The notes under the pieces were generated by a model, which was not told the origin of the DNA, ran no database searches, and saw only the letters and a program-made list of their open reading frames with translations. A DNA stretch of 64,000 bases from Spisula solida (lineage: Eukaryota; Mollusca; Bivalvia; Venerida; Mactridae), in NCBI GenBank assembly GCA_947247005.1, contig OX365952.1, positions 8,268,501-8,332,500 of the forward strand, written 5' to 3'. The translations under genes were made by a program, and so were the position numbers. Below are positions 22,781-35,519 of this stretch, piece after piece (the stretch's first letter is position 1; each line of letters opens with the position of its first letter).

Positions 22781-25177
22781 TTAATTATGTAGCAGTACAC
22801 CCGAGAAAGTATTCCACTGTTCATCATTTCGTTCCCACAGGATGGCATTCTTCTTGTCAGATGTACGAGCACATTCTACCCACACACGGTCTGACGCTTT
22901 CATCACGATAATAACATTTGAACTTGAGCAGAAATCTGAACTATTGTCATAAATCAAGGACCGTGTGATGGGTGTATGATTATGCATTATGCGATAATAC
23001 ATGTATCTTCCTCCGTTATAAATACAGAATTGGGTTGTGAACAGATAGACACCATCAACTGGTGCAGTGAACACGCCCGTCGTTTTATCGTAACCTTCAC
23101 CATGATTCATCAGTGATATAGTGAAAACAATAACTTTGTTGTCCACTGGTGTTTTGTTGGCAGGATCACGTGACATGAAGACAATTGTAGGTATAGCTGG
23201 TGTTGTGATTACGGGCAATGGTGTTGTATCTGTAAAACAAAATAAGCGAGGTCAGTTGTCAATAATCGCAACTTGCATGATTGATGAAATCGGAGTAGAA
23301 ATCAGATAAATCGGAAATTTTATGGTATTTCTAATAAAAGTGGAGAAACTTCGCCTAAAGTGGAGTAGGCCTACTTGGAAGGTATGGTTATACATGTAAT
23401 CCCACTAAAAGAAATCTGTCAGTTGGTTTCCGGACCATAACTCATAAAATGCTATTTTAAACATATACTGTTGTACACAGGTTTACCAACTAAGTTAGAC
23501 TTTGGCTGCAATTCACTAATTTTAATTTTTGTTATAACCCTTTTCCAACCTCTCCAAAGAGCAACAGCCTCTGCAGTACAACAACCAAATTTTGTGTTTC
23601 CCAAAGGTTGGTGCTCTAGAGAGGTAATGCATTGGAAAAACATTATTCAACCATCTCAATCAGGGGGTACATTGCTTCTCTCATTAAGGTCTGTCTGTAG
23701 GTAGACCAAATAGTTTCACATCACTAACTCAAGAAGGCTCCCCTAAGATCCTCTAACTTTGCATGGAGGTTGGTCATCAACAGTAGATTACCCCTATTGA
23801 TTTTGAGGTCAGTAGATCAAGGTCACTTTGACCTTTGACGTGAATAAATATACCAAATGGTTTCCATTCAATAACTTAGTTAGTTTCCAGACAATTACAT
23901 CCCTGTCTATGCTCACGCATTTTAACCCTAACTCGAGCCGAACTTTAAAGTATCAAAAGATATTCACAGTTAAATTAAGAGTTGACAAGAGATGTTTGTA
24001 AAACATGTATGCCCCCATGGCAGCCCAAAAGTCAGAAATGGTGAAGGTCACAGTGACCTTCGACCTACTGACCTCAAAATCAATAGGGGTCATCTACTGT
24101 TGCTGACCAACCTTCATGTAAAGTTTGAAGATCCTAGGTCAAACATTCTTGAGTTATTGCACGGAAACCATTTAAATAGACAGAAATTGTGAAGGTCGCA
24201 GTGACATTGACCTACTGACCTCAAAATCGATAGGGGTCATATTCTGTTTATGATCAACATCCATGTAAAGTTTGAAGATCCTAGGGCGAAGCGTTCTTAA
24301 GTTATTGAACGGAAACAATTTATACGACCAACAGACATGTGCAAAGCAATATACCCCCTCATCAAAGATGGGGGGCATAAAAATACTGATGACATATACC
24401 GTGTATCAACCAACAACATTGCCTAACAAGCACTTTTGATTATTAGTACTGATACTTACTCCAAAATGCACCAGAAGGTTAAGGGTGTAAGGTTCATAAC
24501 TTTTTCCCCACCCATTTGGCTGGAGGGAGTCTTTACTTATGGAAAAACAAGCTTTTTAAACTTCGGTTTGGTCAACATGATCAGTTACGATTTTCATGAT
24601 AATAGGCTCATATGAAGCATCTTGTGATATAGATTCAAATATGCGTGAGTCTTATAAAGTCGACCATCTTATTCTAAGCCAGGGATATGTCAACTTGTAT
24701 TGCACATTTGTGGACACAAATTTGTCTTAAAACTTAGATGTTAAAAAAACCCTGACTTTTTGCTTCAAAATTTCACTATTTTTAACATCTTGTTTTGCTG
24801 ACAGATGGCAAGCACCAATAATTCCCTATGATCATCAGCCTTAGCACTACCATTGGGTGCAAAAACATTAGTAAGAAAAATATCTATGCTCTTGATTCTC
24901 CTGAAAGTTGGAAAATCCGGTTTTGACTTTGAACACGAAAACAATAAACACTATATTTGGAACATGTAGACTTACCCATTGTGGTTGTTTTCGTGATACT
25001 GGTAAGTTGTTCACGAATATTTCCTATTTCTGTCTCCATTTGCCCCATTCTGAACTCCATTCGAACTAACTTTTCCAGAAGTTTTTCTTGGAAATCATAT
25101 TTTGAACATTGTGGCTCGCATTTAACTATTTGGAACACACAGATTTGAACAATTAACCAAACTGTTTTCAAAGGCAT
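22781..25177 (-). CDS. Secreted C1q-domain-containing protein, two exons, complete
   Basis: Exon 1 is 25177-24976 (ATG to AATGG|GTAAGT) and exon 2 is 23229-22781 (after TTTTACAG, to TAA). The phase is 1, the junction codon GAT, and the product 216 aa. Residues 1-20 (MPLKTVWLIVQICVFQIVKC) form a signal peptide. About residues 31-61 are a heptad-like coiled coil (EKLLEKLVRMEFRM...), followed by a Thr/Pro linker (TTPLPVITTPAIP). The gC1q domain fills residues ~80-216, with the family's aromatic and glycine positions: VFTAPVDGVYLFTTQF, then near the end NTFSGVLLHN. There is no collagen stretch. In bivalves such proteins form large families of secreted lectin-like pattern-recognition molecules, so a role in binding glycans or microbes is inference. 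Its intron is filled with repeats. A TATATAAG lies only a few bases before the ATG, too close to act as a TATA box for this start. Confidence 0.88.
23680..24380. repeat. Inverted pieces of a dispersed repeat in the C1q gene intron
   Basis: Blocks with CTATTGATTTTGAGGTCAGTAG (about 23795 on the + strand) recur as CTGACCTCAAAATCAATAGG at about 24066, and again near 24215. Thus a block at about 23680-23830 is inverted relative to two tandem blocks at 24030-24320. The right part ends with a small hairpin around ATACCCCCTCATCAAAGATG. Related bases occur at 6400-6490 and at 63080-63130. Non-coding. Confidence 0.6.
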
Positions 25178-26553
25178 TCTTATATAGGATTAAAATTATT
25201 GCTGAAGAAAATTGTTACTACAGTCACCAGATGGACAGTAACTGGCTGAAAAACCTTAACATTGACAGCTGTTGTTTTAGGCCTGACATAGTGGCGAAGC
25301 ATAGACGTATTTAGGGGGTGTTGTTACATTGATCTTAATGAAGATTTTCTACCTTGGAAACTGATACAGACAATTCATTTCATGATCGTTTTGAGTCTAG
25401 AACCTACTTGTGTAAAATTTAATAAAAGCTATAATATCTCGATGTGGCTTCCTGACAGCTAGGACTTGGACTTCCAAATATTTGACAGTTGAAACTTGAA
25501 CTTTCACAGTTATTATATAATAAGTTTATTTTCTCGCTCGATTGTAAGTTTGGCATTGTGTCGTGTAATTGTGGTCTGTGTTGTTTTTATTTTTTCTGTG
25601 CTTGTGTAACGGTTGTTAGGTACATAAAGGGAGGTAATTGGATAATTATGCACAAAGTAAACCTTGTAGGTTGTCATTAGAGTAGAATGGCATATGTAAG
25701 GCCAACATATCACCCGTAGTGGTGAGCTAGCTTTTTACTGACAGGGTTTGTTGGTGTTCGTCGGTCCGGCACGTTACACTTGGCTGCTGTCTTACCAGTC
25801 CGAGTTTATACTATCTGTTTGGGTCTGTATGCATTGTGTTTTATGTGACAAAGGCATATCATACTTCAGTCCCAAGGTGATCAAATATTGATACCACTTG
25901 CTAACAGTTGCTTTGTTCATAAATATGATACGTGAACATATTTTAAAAGTAGACAGAACGCACTAAATGTCATGATTTTTTAGCTACATTTTCAGTATCA
26001 TTATTCAGGGGGGTCAAATTGTACTGTTGTATGTGTGCATTACATAATTTGGTTCATTTCATTTAAGTTTCGGCACCAACAAAGCATCATGTGGTCATAC
26101 TGCTGGGCAAAGGAAAGTCACAAATTGTAATTCGGTGAATACATACTCCACACCCCTTTCCATCTAAGAATACAACTGTATACACCCTATGCAAATTGTA
26201 AAGTGCACCTACTTCATTGTCGATGAGAGTGACTAATTATCGGTTGAAACGTTTAAGATACTTACTAAGCATCATGATAATTACACATATACTGGGTCAT
26301 GTCAAGTACCAAAACTTCAACTGTACAAATTTGTTCAAGGAAATTTTAGTCAATCGCCATCTTCAAAATATAAACAGTGTCACCTTACCAAGCTAGAGTA
26401 TAAAAGGGAAGCTGGCTTCTCTCATACCCTCATGGCGATGGATAACATCTAAAAATGAGGTGTCCAGAGATATCATTATATATTGGAAAACAACTTGTTT
26501 CACCAACGACTAAAATAAATTAGTAAAACAAAAGATAGAGCAGTTTGAGAACT
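25178..26553. other. Upstream region of the C1q gene; nothing else seen
   Basis: AT-rich sequence between the C1q start codon and the 29-bp minisatellite. It should include the C1q promoter, but no clear core element at a usable distance was recognised. No exon-like frame with splice sites was found. Confidence 0.4.
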
Positions 26554-29500
26554 AGCTAACAAATGTACTGTTGTAGACGGCTAGCTAACAAACATGTATT
26601 TCCTGTTGTAGACAGCTATCTAACATATGTACTGTTGTAGACAGCGAGCTAACATATGTACTGTTGTAGACAGCTAGCTAACATATGTACTGTTGTAGAC
26701 AGCTATCTAACAGATGTACTGTTGTAGACAGCTAGCTAACATATGTACTGTTGTAGACAGCTAGCTAACAGATGTACTGTTGTAGACAGCTAGCTAACAT
26801 ATGTACTGTTGTAGACAGCTAGCTAACATATGTACTGTTGTAGACAGCTAGCTAACATTTGTACTGTTGTAGACAGCTAGCTAACATATGTACTGTTGTA
26901 GACAGCTAGCTAACATATGTACTGTTGTAGACAGCTAGCTAACATATGTACTGTTGTAGACAGCTATCTAACAGATGTACTGTTGTAGACAGCTAGCTAA
27001 CATATGTACTGTTGTAGACAGCTAGCTTACAGGTGTACTGTTGTAGACAGCTAGCTAACATATGTACTGTTGTAGACAGCTAGCTAACATATGTACTGTT
27101 GTAGACAGCTAGCTAACATTTGTACTGTTGTAGACAGCTAGCTAACATATGTACTGTTGTAGACAGCTAGCTTACAGGTGTACTGTTGTAGACAGCTAGC
27201 TAACATATGTACTGTTGTAGACAGCTCGCTAACATATGTACTGTTGTAGACAGCTAGCTAACATATGTACTGTTGTAGACAGCTAGCTTACAGGTGTACT
27301 GTTGTAGACAGCTAGCTAACATATGTACTGTTGTAGACAGCTAGCTAACATATGTACTGTTGTAGACAGCTAGCTTACAGGTGTACTGTTGTAGACAGCT
27401 AGCTAACATATGTACTGTTGTAGACAGCTAGCTAACATATGTACTGTTGTAGACAGCTAGCTAACATATGTACTGTTGTAGACAGCTAGCTAACATATGT
27501 ACTGTTGTAGACAGCTAGCTTACAGATGTACTGTTGTAGACAGCTAGCTAACATATGTACTGTTGTAGACAGCTAGCTAACATATGTACTGTTGTAGACA
27601 GCTAGCTAACATATGTACTGTTGTAGACAGCTAGCTAACAGATGTACTGTTGTAGACAGCTAGCTAACATATGTACTGTTGTAGACAGCTAGCTAACAGA
27701 TGTACTGTTGTAGACAGCTAGCTAACAGGTGTACTGTTGTAGACAGCTAGCTTACAGGTGTACTGTTGTAGACAGCTAGCTAACAGGTGTACTGTTGTAG
27801 ACAGCTAGCTAACAGATGTACTGTTGTAGACAGCTAGCTAACATATGTACTGTTGTAGACAGCTAGCTAACATATGTACTGTTGTAGACAGCTAGCTAAC
27901 ATATGTACTGTTGTAGACAGCTAGCTAACATATGTACTGTTGTAGACAGCTAGCTAACATATGTACTGTTGTAGACAGCTAGCTAACAGGTGTACTGTTG
28001 TAGACAGCTAGCTAACAGATGTACTGTTGTAGACAGCTAGCTAACAGGTGTACTGTTGTAGACAGCTAGCTAACATATGTACTGTTGTAGACAGCTAGCT
28101 AGCAGATGTACTGTTGTAGACAGCTAGCTTACAGATGTACTGTTGTAGAGAGCTAGCTAACATATGTACTGTTGTAGACAGCTAGCTTACAGGTGTACTG
28201 TTGTAGACAGCTAGCTAACAGATGTACTGTTGTAGACAGCTAGCTAACATATGTACTGTTGTAGACAGCTAGCTTACAGGTGTACTGTTGTAGACAGCTA
28301 GCTAACATATGTACTGTTGTAGACAGCTAGCTAACATATGTACTGTTGTAGACAGCTAGCTTACAGGTGTACTGTTGTAGACAGCTAGCTAACATATGTA
28401 CTGTTGTAGACAGCTAGCTAACATATGTACTGTTGTAGACAGCTAGCTAACATATGTACTGTTGTAGACAGCTAGCTAACATATGTACTGTTGTAGACAG
28501 CTAGCTTACAGATGTACTGTTGTAGACAGCTAGCTAACAGGTGTACTGTTGTAGACAGCTAGCTTACAGGTGTACTGTTGTAGACAGCTAGCTAACAGGT
28601 GTACTGTTGTAGACAGCTAGCTAACAGATGTACTGTTGTAGACAGCTAGCTAACATATGTACTGTTGTAGACAGCTAGCTAACATATGTACTGTTGTAGA
28701 CAGCTAGCTAACAGATGTACTGTTGTAGACAGCTAGCTAACATATGTACTGTTGTAGACAGCTAGCTAACAGATGTACTGTTGTAGACAGCTAGCTAACA
28801 GGTGTACTGTTGTAGACAGCTAGCTTACAGGTGTACTGTTGTAGACAGCTAGCTAACAGGTGTACTGTTGTAGACAGCTAGCTAACAGATGTACTGTTGT
28901 AGACAGCTAGCTAACATATGTACTGTTGTAGACAGCTAGCTAACATATGTACTGTTGTAGACAGCTAGCTAACATATGTACTGTTGTAGACAGCTAGCTA
29001 ACATATGTACTGTTGTAGACAGCTAGCTAACATATGTACTGTTGTAGACAGCTAGCTAACAGGTGTACTGTTGTAGACAGCTAGCTAACAGATGTACTGT
29101 TGTAGACAGCTAGCTAACAGGTGTACTGTTGTAGACAGCTAGCTAACATATGTACTGTTGTAGACAGCTAGCTAACAGATGTACTGTTGTAGACAGCTAG
29201 CTTACAGATGTACTGTTGTAGAGAGCTAGCTTACAGATGTACTGTTGTAGACAGCTAGCTTACAGGTGTACTGTTGTAGACAGCTAGCTAACAGGTGTAC
29301 TGTTGTAGACAGCTAGCTAACAGATGTACTGTTGTAGACAGCTAGCTAACATATGTACTGTTGTAGACAGCTAGCTAACATATGTACTGTTGTAGACAGC
29401 TAGCTAACATATGTACTGTTGTAGACAGCTAGCTAACATATGTACTGTTGTAGACAGCTAGCTAACATATGTACTGTTGTAGACAGCTAGCTAACAGGTG

Positions 29501-29815
29501 TACTGTTGTAGACAGCTAGCTAACAGATGTACTGTTGTAGACAGCTAGCTAACAGGTGTACTGTTGTAGACAGCTAGCTAACATATGTACTGTTGTAGAC
29601 AGCTAGCTAACAGATGTACTGTTGTAGACAGCTAGCTTACAGATGTACTGTTGTAGACAGCTAGCTTACAGGTGTACTGTTGTAGACAGCTAGCTAACAT
29701 ATGTACTGTTGTAGACAGCTAGCTTACAGGTGTACTGTTGTAGACAGCTAGCTTACAGGTGTACTGTTGTAGACAGCTAGCTTACAGGTGTACTGTTGTA
29801 GACAGCTAGCTAACA
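26554..29815 (+). repeat. 29-bp minisatellite, about 112 copies, with higher-order structure
   Basis: The unit is GTAGACAGCTAGCTAACATA followed by TGTACTGTT. Nearly all variation lies in the last bases of the AGCTAGCTAACATATG part: AACATATG, AACAGATG, AACAGGTG, TTACAGGTG or TTACAGATG. The unit contains the palindromes AGCTAGCT and, in many copies, CATATG. A 15-unit (435-bp) block starting at 28821 is repeated at 29256, and an earlier copy starts at 27748, 37 units upstream. The array lies between the C1q and CHMP3 genes. The period is not a multiple of 3 and no long frame crosses it. Confidence 0.97.
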
Positions 29816-30991
29816 ACCCTACATTCAAGGAAAGCTACCAGCAAACATGTTTAAAAATCACGGGTTTTTATTGCTATAATTCTTTGCTGTACGCTTCCTT
29901 TGCGGCAAACAATTATAAGTTTAAATGCCCGTTTTTTCCGCTCTCATTTTGAAATATGTACAGATGCAAGGGTTTCACTATTCACATTTGTTTGCCTCTG
30001 TCCGTCATTTTGTTAAAATTAAACAATTTAGGTACACTGCCTCCAGATACGGTTAGCCTAACTGTGCTTACGTGAAAAACATGTTTTTCTAAGCATACGG
30101 TTCAACCAATCACATGTCCGTACCAGGTATGAAACGTACGTCACGTAATGTTTCCTTGAACGCAAGGCAAATGTACTGTTTAACCAAAATAGAACAAAGA
30201 CAGAATATATGTTGAAATAGTTATATATAAAAATGATCAACATTAAGTGGACAGATAATGTATTTATATGTACAAATACAAACAATAAGTAACAAAAAAT
30301 AAATCTTACTTAACAAAGGCAGTCTACATAAACTAAATATGAAAACAAATGTAGAAATGTTCCGGTAGATGGGCTGCTACAATGTCACGATTCTAGAGCC
30401 CAAACAAATTAACTTGGTCCTTGACCTTCATGCATGAATACGGTATTCCCTCTAATACCCCCCCCCCCCCCCCCCCCCCCCCTATAAATGACCTCCCAAT
30501 GTATACTATTTCGGGAAAAAATATTTTATTTAAAGACTTCAATTATGAATTGATTGGTAGTTTATTCTATGGATAATGATATGCAAACATGATTCACTTA
30601 GAATGATAGTACATAGAAAGACCTTTTTTCAAAATTATAGCACATAGACTTTTTTTTAAAACAGGGCCCTAAAATAATCCCCCCCCCCTTTTGCAAATTG
30701 CATCACCACTGGGGGCATTTATTCGAGGGAATACGCACTTGCACCAGAACACTGTGGTTTAAATTGTGTATAAATATTCTGACGATTTATCGCTGCGGTG
30801 GTACGAGTGGTACCGCGAATCAGCTTTCTAAGTGTAATAGATAGACAAGCTACGAACGGGCCATGCCAATAAATCTTCGTGTTTGTGTTTGGCTTGTTTT
30901 GGTTTAAAACTTATTTTGACACAATTTAAACCAAAGTTTGGTGTTCTGGTGCTAGTGGGAATACGGTATATTACCAACTTCTTGTGCAGCA
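29816..30991. other. Spacer between arrays with a C homopolymer and an inverted-repeat element
   Basis: A run of 25 C lies at 30458-30482, just after GAATACGGTATTCCCTCTAATA. A related inverted segment (ATTCGAGGGAATACG) occurs at about 30721-30735, so 30435-30737 is probably a small MITE whose centre carries the C run. No gene was recognised. Confidence 0.5.
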
Positions 30992-30993
30992 TA

Positions 30994-32948
30994 CCGGTGT
31001 AACAGTCCAGTTTTTCCCCCAGTCAGTTTTTTCCCCGGGGAAAAAATTGACTAGTCAGTTTTTTCCCCGGGGGAAGAAACTGACTAGTCAGTTTTTTCCC
31101 CCCCTAGTCAGGTTTTTCCCCCCTACAATTATATTTTTGTGATTGGGGAAAAAACTAACTAGTCAATTTTTTCCCCCGGGAAAGAAACTGACTAGTCAGT
31201 TTTTTCCCCCCTATAATGAAATATTTTGCGATGGGGAAGTTTTTTTTTTATCTCCTAGATTCTACTCTCTAATATTTAATTATTATTATTGTAAACGTCT
31301 GAACAGAGGGGGGAAGAAACTGACTAGTCCATTCTTTCCCCCATCATACCTGTAAACGTCTGAATATAAGGGGGGAAGAAATCTTGACTAGACCTTTCTT
31401 TCCCCACCCTGATTTATATCTCCTAGATTCTACTCTCTAATATTTAATTATTATTATTGTAAACGTCTGAACAGAGGGGGGAAGAAACTGACACGTCCAT
31501 TCTTTTCCCCCTCATACTTGTAAACTTCTGAACAGAGGGGGAAGAAACTGACTAGTCCATTTTTTCCCCCATCATACTTGTAAATGTCTGAACAGAGGGG
31601 GTAAGAAACTGACTAGTCCATTCTTTCCCCCATCATACTTGTAAATGTCTGAACAGAGGTGAGAAGAAATTGACTAGTCAGTTCTTTCCCCCACCAACTT
31701 GTTTATGACCCCCATCATACTTGTAAATGTCTGAACTGACGGGGGAAGAAACTGACTAGTCCATTCTTTCCCCCATCATACTTGTAAACGGCTGAACAGA
31801 GAGGGAGGGGGAGAAACTGACTAGTGCTTTCTTTCCCCACCCTTCTTGTAAATGTCTGAACAGAGGGCGGAAGAAACTGACTAGTCAGTGCTTTCCCCCA
31901 TCATACTTGTAAATGTCTGAACAGAGGGGGGGGAAGAAACTGACTAGTCAGTTCTTTCCCCCATCATACTTGTAAATGTCTGAACTGACAGGGGAAGAAA
32001 CTGACTAGTCCATTCTTTCCCCCATCATACTTGTAAATGTCTGAACAGAGGGGGAGGGGGAGAAACTGACTAGTCCATTCTTTCCCCCATCATACTTGTA
32101 AATGTCTGAACAGAGGGGGGAAGAAACTGACTAGTCAGTTCTTTCCCCCATCATACTTGTAAATGTCTGAACAGAGGGGGGGGAAGAAACTGACTAGTCA
32201 GTTCTTTCCCCCATCATACTTGTAAACGTCTGAACAGAGGGGGTAAGAAACTGACTAGTCAGTTCTTTCCCCCATCATACTTGTAGATGTCTGAACAGAG
32301 GGGGGAAGAAACTGACTAGTCCTTTCTTTCCCCCATCATACTTGTAAATGGCTGAACAGAGGGGGGGGAACTGACTAGTCCGTTCTTTCCCTACCCTTCT
32401 AGTAAACGTCCGAACAGAGGGGGGGGGGGGGGGGGGGGAAGGAACTTACTAGTCCTTTCTTTTCCCCCATTCAACTTGTTTATGACTCATCTGGCGAAGA
32501 AAGTCGGTGGGGGGAAAGAACAGACTAGTCAATTTCTTCACCCCTCCCATAATTCATTAACTAGGGGTGAACGAATGGACAAGTACCAATTATTTAACCT
32601 CATATTAGCCATAAACAAAATAGGGATAGAATGGACAAGTCAATTTTTCTTCCTTCCAATCAGTAAAAAACAAGTCTGGGGGAAAGAACTGACTAGTCAA
32701 TTTCTTCCCCCCTCTAATAAATCAATTATTCTTCACTAGAAAGAACAATTTCATAGGGGGGAAATAAAGGACTAAGGGGGGAAAAAATTGACTAGTCAGT
32801 TTTTTCCCCGGGGAAAAAAATAACTAGTCAATTTTTTCCCCGGGGAAAAAGCTGACTAGTCAATTTCTTCCCCGGGGAAGAAACTGACTAGTCAATTTTT
32901 TCCCCGGGGAAAAAATAGAGGGGGGAAAAAACTGACTGCTACACCGGG
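30994..32948. mobile_element. Inverted-repeat element filled by palindromic modules and a ~61-bp minisatellite
   Basis: The left end reads CCGGTGTAACAGTCCAGTTT from 30994. The right end, on the opposite strand, reads CCCGGTGTAGCAGTCAGTTT. TA lies outside each end (30992-30993 and 32949-32950). Next to both ends are modules built on TTTTTTCCCCGGGGAAAAAA and ACTAGT, both perfect palindromes (31020-31220 and 32770-32935). The middle (about 31300-32470) is about 20 copies of a unit with CTTGTAAATGTCTGAACAGA, then GGGGGGAAGAAACTGACTAG, then TCAGTTCTTTCCCCCATCAT. A 20-G run lies at 32419-32438. No real protein frame is present. Interpretation: a MITE whose inverted-repeat sequence has expanded internally. 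Confidence 0.7.
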
Positions 32949-33214
32949 TATAATGTTTATAGCTTACGGTAGTACAAAATCATACTATTCCCTGCTTTTG
33001 AAAACAAATGCCAACATTAAATTACAGACAATAAATAAACTGTTAAATTATACTAATAGAAGGTTCGAGGACCCATTAATTTGTTTGAGCTATAATGACA
33101 GAAACATTAAGACATTCAAGAAATCAGTATCAAATGTTTGCCAACACTACAAAACTGAAAGTGTGTTGCATGTTAAGTCCACATTTTGCTTGGCCTCTCA
33201 ACACAGTGAAGAAC

Positions 33215-34085
33215 ATGGTAATCAAGCCACAATCACACGGCCTCCTCCCACAGAGCCTCTTTGCATAGACAGGATAACAGAAAGTCATGCTTACATGGCC
33301 TCCCCACACAGAAAGCCACATTCACACAGCCTTCCTGCATAGAGGCCCATGCAAAGACAAATTCACACGATTACCCTGCAAAGAGGGGTCCACGGAAAGC
33401 AATGTTCACACGATTACCCTGCAAAGAGGGGTCCACGGAAAGCTATGTTTACACGGTCACCCTGCAAAGAGGGGTCCACGGAAAGCTATGTTCACACGGT
33501 CACCTTGCAAAGAGGGGTCCAAGGAAAGCTATGTTCACACGGTCACCCTGCAAAGAGGGGTCCACGGAAAGCTATGTTCACACGGTCACCCTGCAAAGAG
33601 GGGTCCACGGAAAGCTATGTTCACACGGTCACCCTGCAAAGAGGGGTCCACGGAAAGCTATGTTCACACGGTCACCCTGCAAAGAGGGGTCCACAGAAAG
33701 CTATGTTCACACGGTCACCCTGCAAAGAGGGGTCCACGGAAAGCTATGTTCACATGGTCACCCTGCAAAGAGGGGTCCATGGAAAGCTATATTCACATGA
33801 TTACCCTGCAAAGAGGAGTCCACGGAAAGCTATGTTCACACGGTTACCCTGCAAAGAGGGGTCCATGATAAGCTTTGTTCACACGGTCACCCTGCAAAGA
33901 GGGGTCCACGGAAAGCTATGTTCACACGGTTACCCTGCAAAGAGGGGTCCATGGAAAGCTATCTTCACACGGTCAACCTGCAAAGAGGGGTCCATGGAAA
34001 GCTATGTTCACACGATTACCCTGCAAAGAGGGGTCCATGGAAAGCTATGTTCACATGGCCTCCTCGCACACAGAAACACAAGCAA
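33215..34085 (+). repeat. 43-bp minisatellite, about 16 good copies
   Basis: The unit is GGTCACCCTGCAAAGAGGGG followed by TCCACGGAAAGCTATGTTCA and CAC. Copies from 33371 to about 34050 are nearly identical; the left flank (33215-33370) shows older, degenerate copies. No stop codon occurs in the unit in any + strand frame, so all three frames stay open. This explains the long repetitive frames and is not evidence for a protein. Confidence 0.95.
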
Positions 34086-34699
34086 CAAGGATATAACTCA
34101 ACTATAACAAACTTACAAAATAAATAATAACTTCTAGTGTAATGACAGAGAAAACAAAGATCTGCATATTTCTTCCACAATTGGAAAATTGTAAATTTAC
34201 ATCAACAGTCACTAAACATTTCTATAGATGTATTGATAGACAAAATACAGCAACAACATGTGTGGATTCAAGTTTTCTCAGAGCAGGTCAAACCAGCCAT
34301 ATTTCTTGGAGGGTTGTCCTGATCAGATTCTTAACACGGACTAACCAGTATATAAACTTGTTTATATAAAATAACCATACAGTTGCCAAATTTCCAGCAG
34401 GGGTCTGGATCCTTCTCTCTGGATCCACGCATAAATAACAGTATTATATTTGACTACATTATGAAACATTATTTAGACCAGTAACTTAGTGCACGATGGT
34501 GACAGTATGGTATATGACATAGAATATTGATGCCAAATGAAATCAAAATTATGGTACACCAGTAGGCCATCATTAATATTTGAGGTTGGTGGGTAATTAT
34601 ATGGTAAGTTGTACACATTTACTAGAGCTACTATTGAATGTGATAAATAGCGTTGAAATACTATTTTGTCACACACAAATAATCCATGTTCAAGGGCAA

Positions 34700-35195
34700 T
34701 AACTCTTGTGATGCTTAAATAAACACAAAGGGCAGTTACTATTGTGATGCCTAGATCAGCACAAAGGTCAATAACTCTTGTGATGCCTAAATCTACACAA
34801 AGGGCAGTTACTCTTGTGATGCCTAGATTAACCCAAAGGGCAATATCTCTTGTGATGCCTGGATTAACCCAAAGGGCAATATCTCTTGTGATGCCTAGAT
34901 CAACACAAAGGGCAATATCTCCTGTGATGCCTAGATCAACACAAAGGGCAACTACTCTTGTGATGCCTAGATCAACACAAAGGGCAATTACTCTTGTGAT
35001 GCCTAGATCAACACAAAGGGCATTTACTCTTGTGATGCCTAGATCAACACAGAGGGCATTACCTCTTGTGATGCCTAGATCAACACAAAGGGCAATTACT
35101 CTTGTGATGCCTAGATCAACACAAAGGGCATTACCTCTTGTGATGCCTAGATCAACACAAAGGGCAATAACTCTCGAGAAGCCTAGATCAACACA
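34700..35195 (+). repeat. 36-bp minisatellite, about 13 copies
   Basis: The unit is CTCTTGTGATGCCTAGATCA followed by ACACAAAGGGCAATTA. The period is a multiple of three, so one frame on each strand reads through it (VMPRSTQRA repeats on +, CVDLGITR repeats on -). No start context, splice sites or recognisable domain support either as a gene. Confidence 0.93.
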
Positions 35196-35519
35196 CATGA
35201 AAATGATGATGATAGTGTGTACATAGTTATAATACCCTCGGAGTCAGAGATCATCTGCTAATTAGGAAGGGGATAACCTGGATGGCCATGCATGTAAGCA
35301 CGTACTTATGACTGTCAGTTTAAGGTTAAACAAATTGGAAATGAAGTTTTAAAACTAAGCAAGTAGTTGGCTCCTAACTGTATTTGATCAATGAGGCCAA
35401 TGTATAAATATATGATTCATGACTGATTTGTGGTATTCTAATTTCCGTAGTAACGAGGATTGACTGTCACACTGTGATAGTGTTGTATGGTAGGTAATCT
35501 TACATTCTGTATAAATTAT

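Noticed and set aside
26554..29815. CRISPR-like array of regularly spaced repeats
   Set aside because: The repeats are directly tandem with no unique spacers, and the context is animal intergenic DNA.
30994..32948. Regularly spaced palindromes as a possible protein-binding or CRISPR-like array
   Set aside because: The intervening sequences are themselves repeats and the whole is bounded by inverted ends, so an expanded MITE explains it better.
33261..34107. Overlapping repetitive frames of 179-252 codons on the + strand
   Set aside because: They are produced by the 43-bp minisatellite, whose unit has no stop in any + frame. No domain, splice site or start context supports a gene.
34473..35226. 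Long frames on both strands (241 codons minus, 160 codons plus)
   Set aside because: The 36-bp period is a multiple of three, so a stop-free frame in one unit stays open through the array on either strand. The sequence is purely repetitive.
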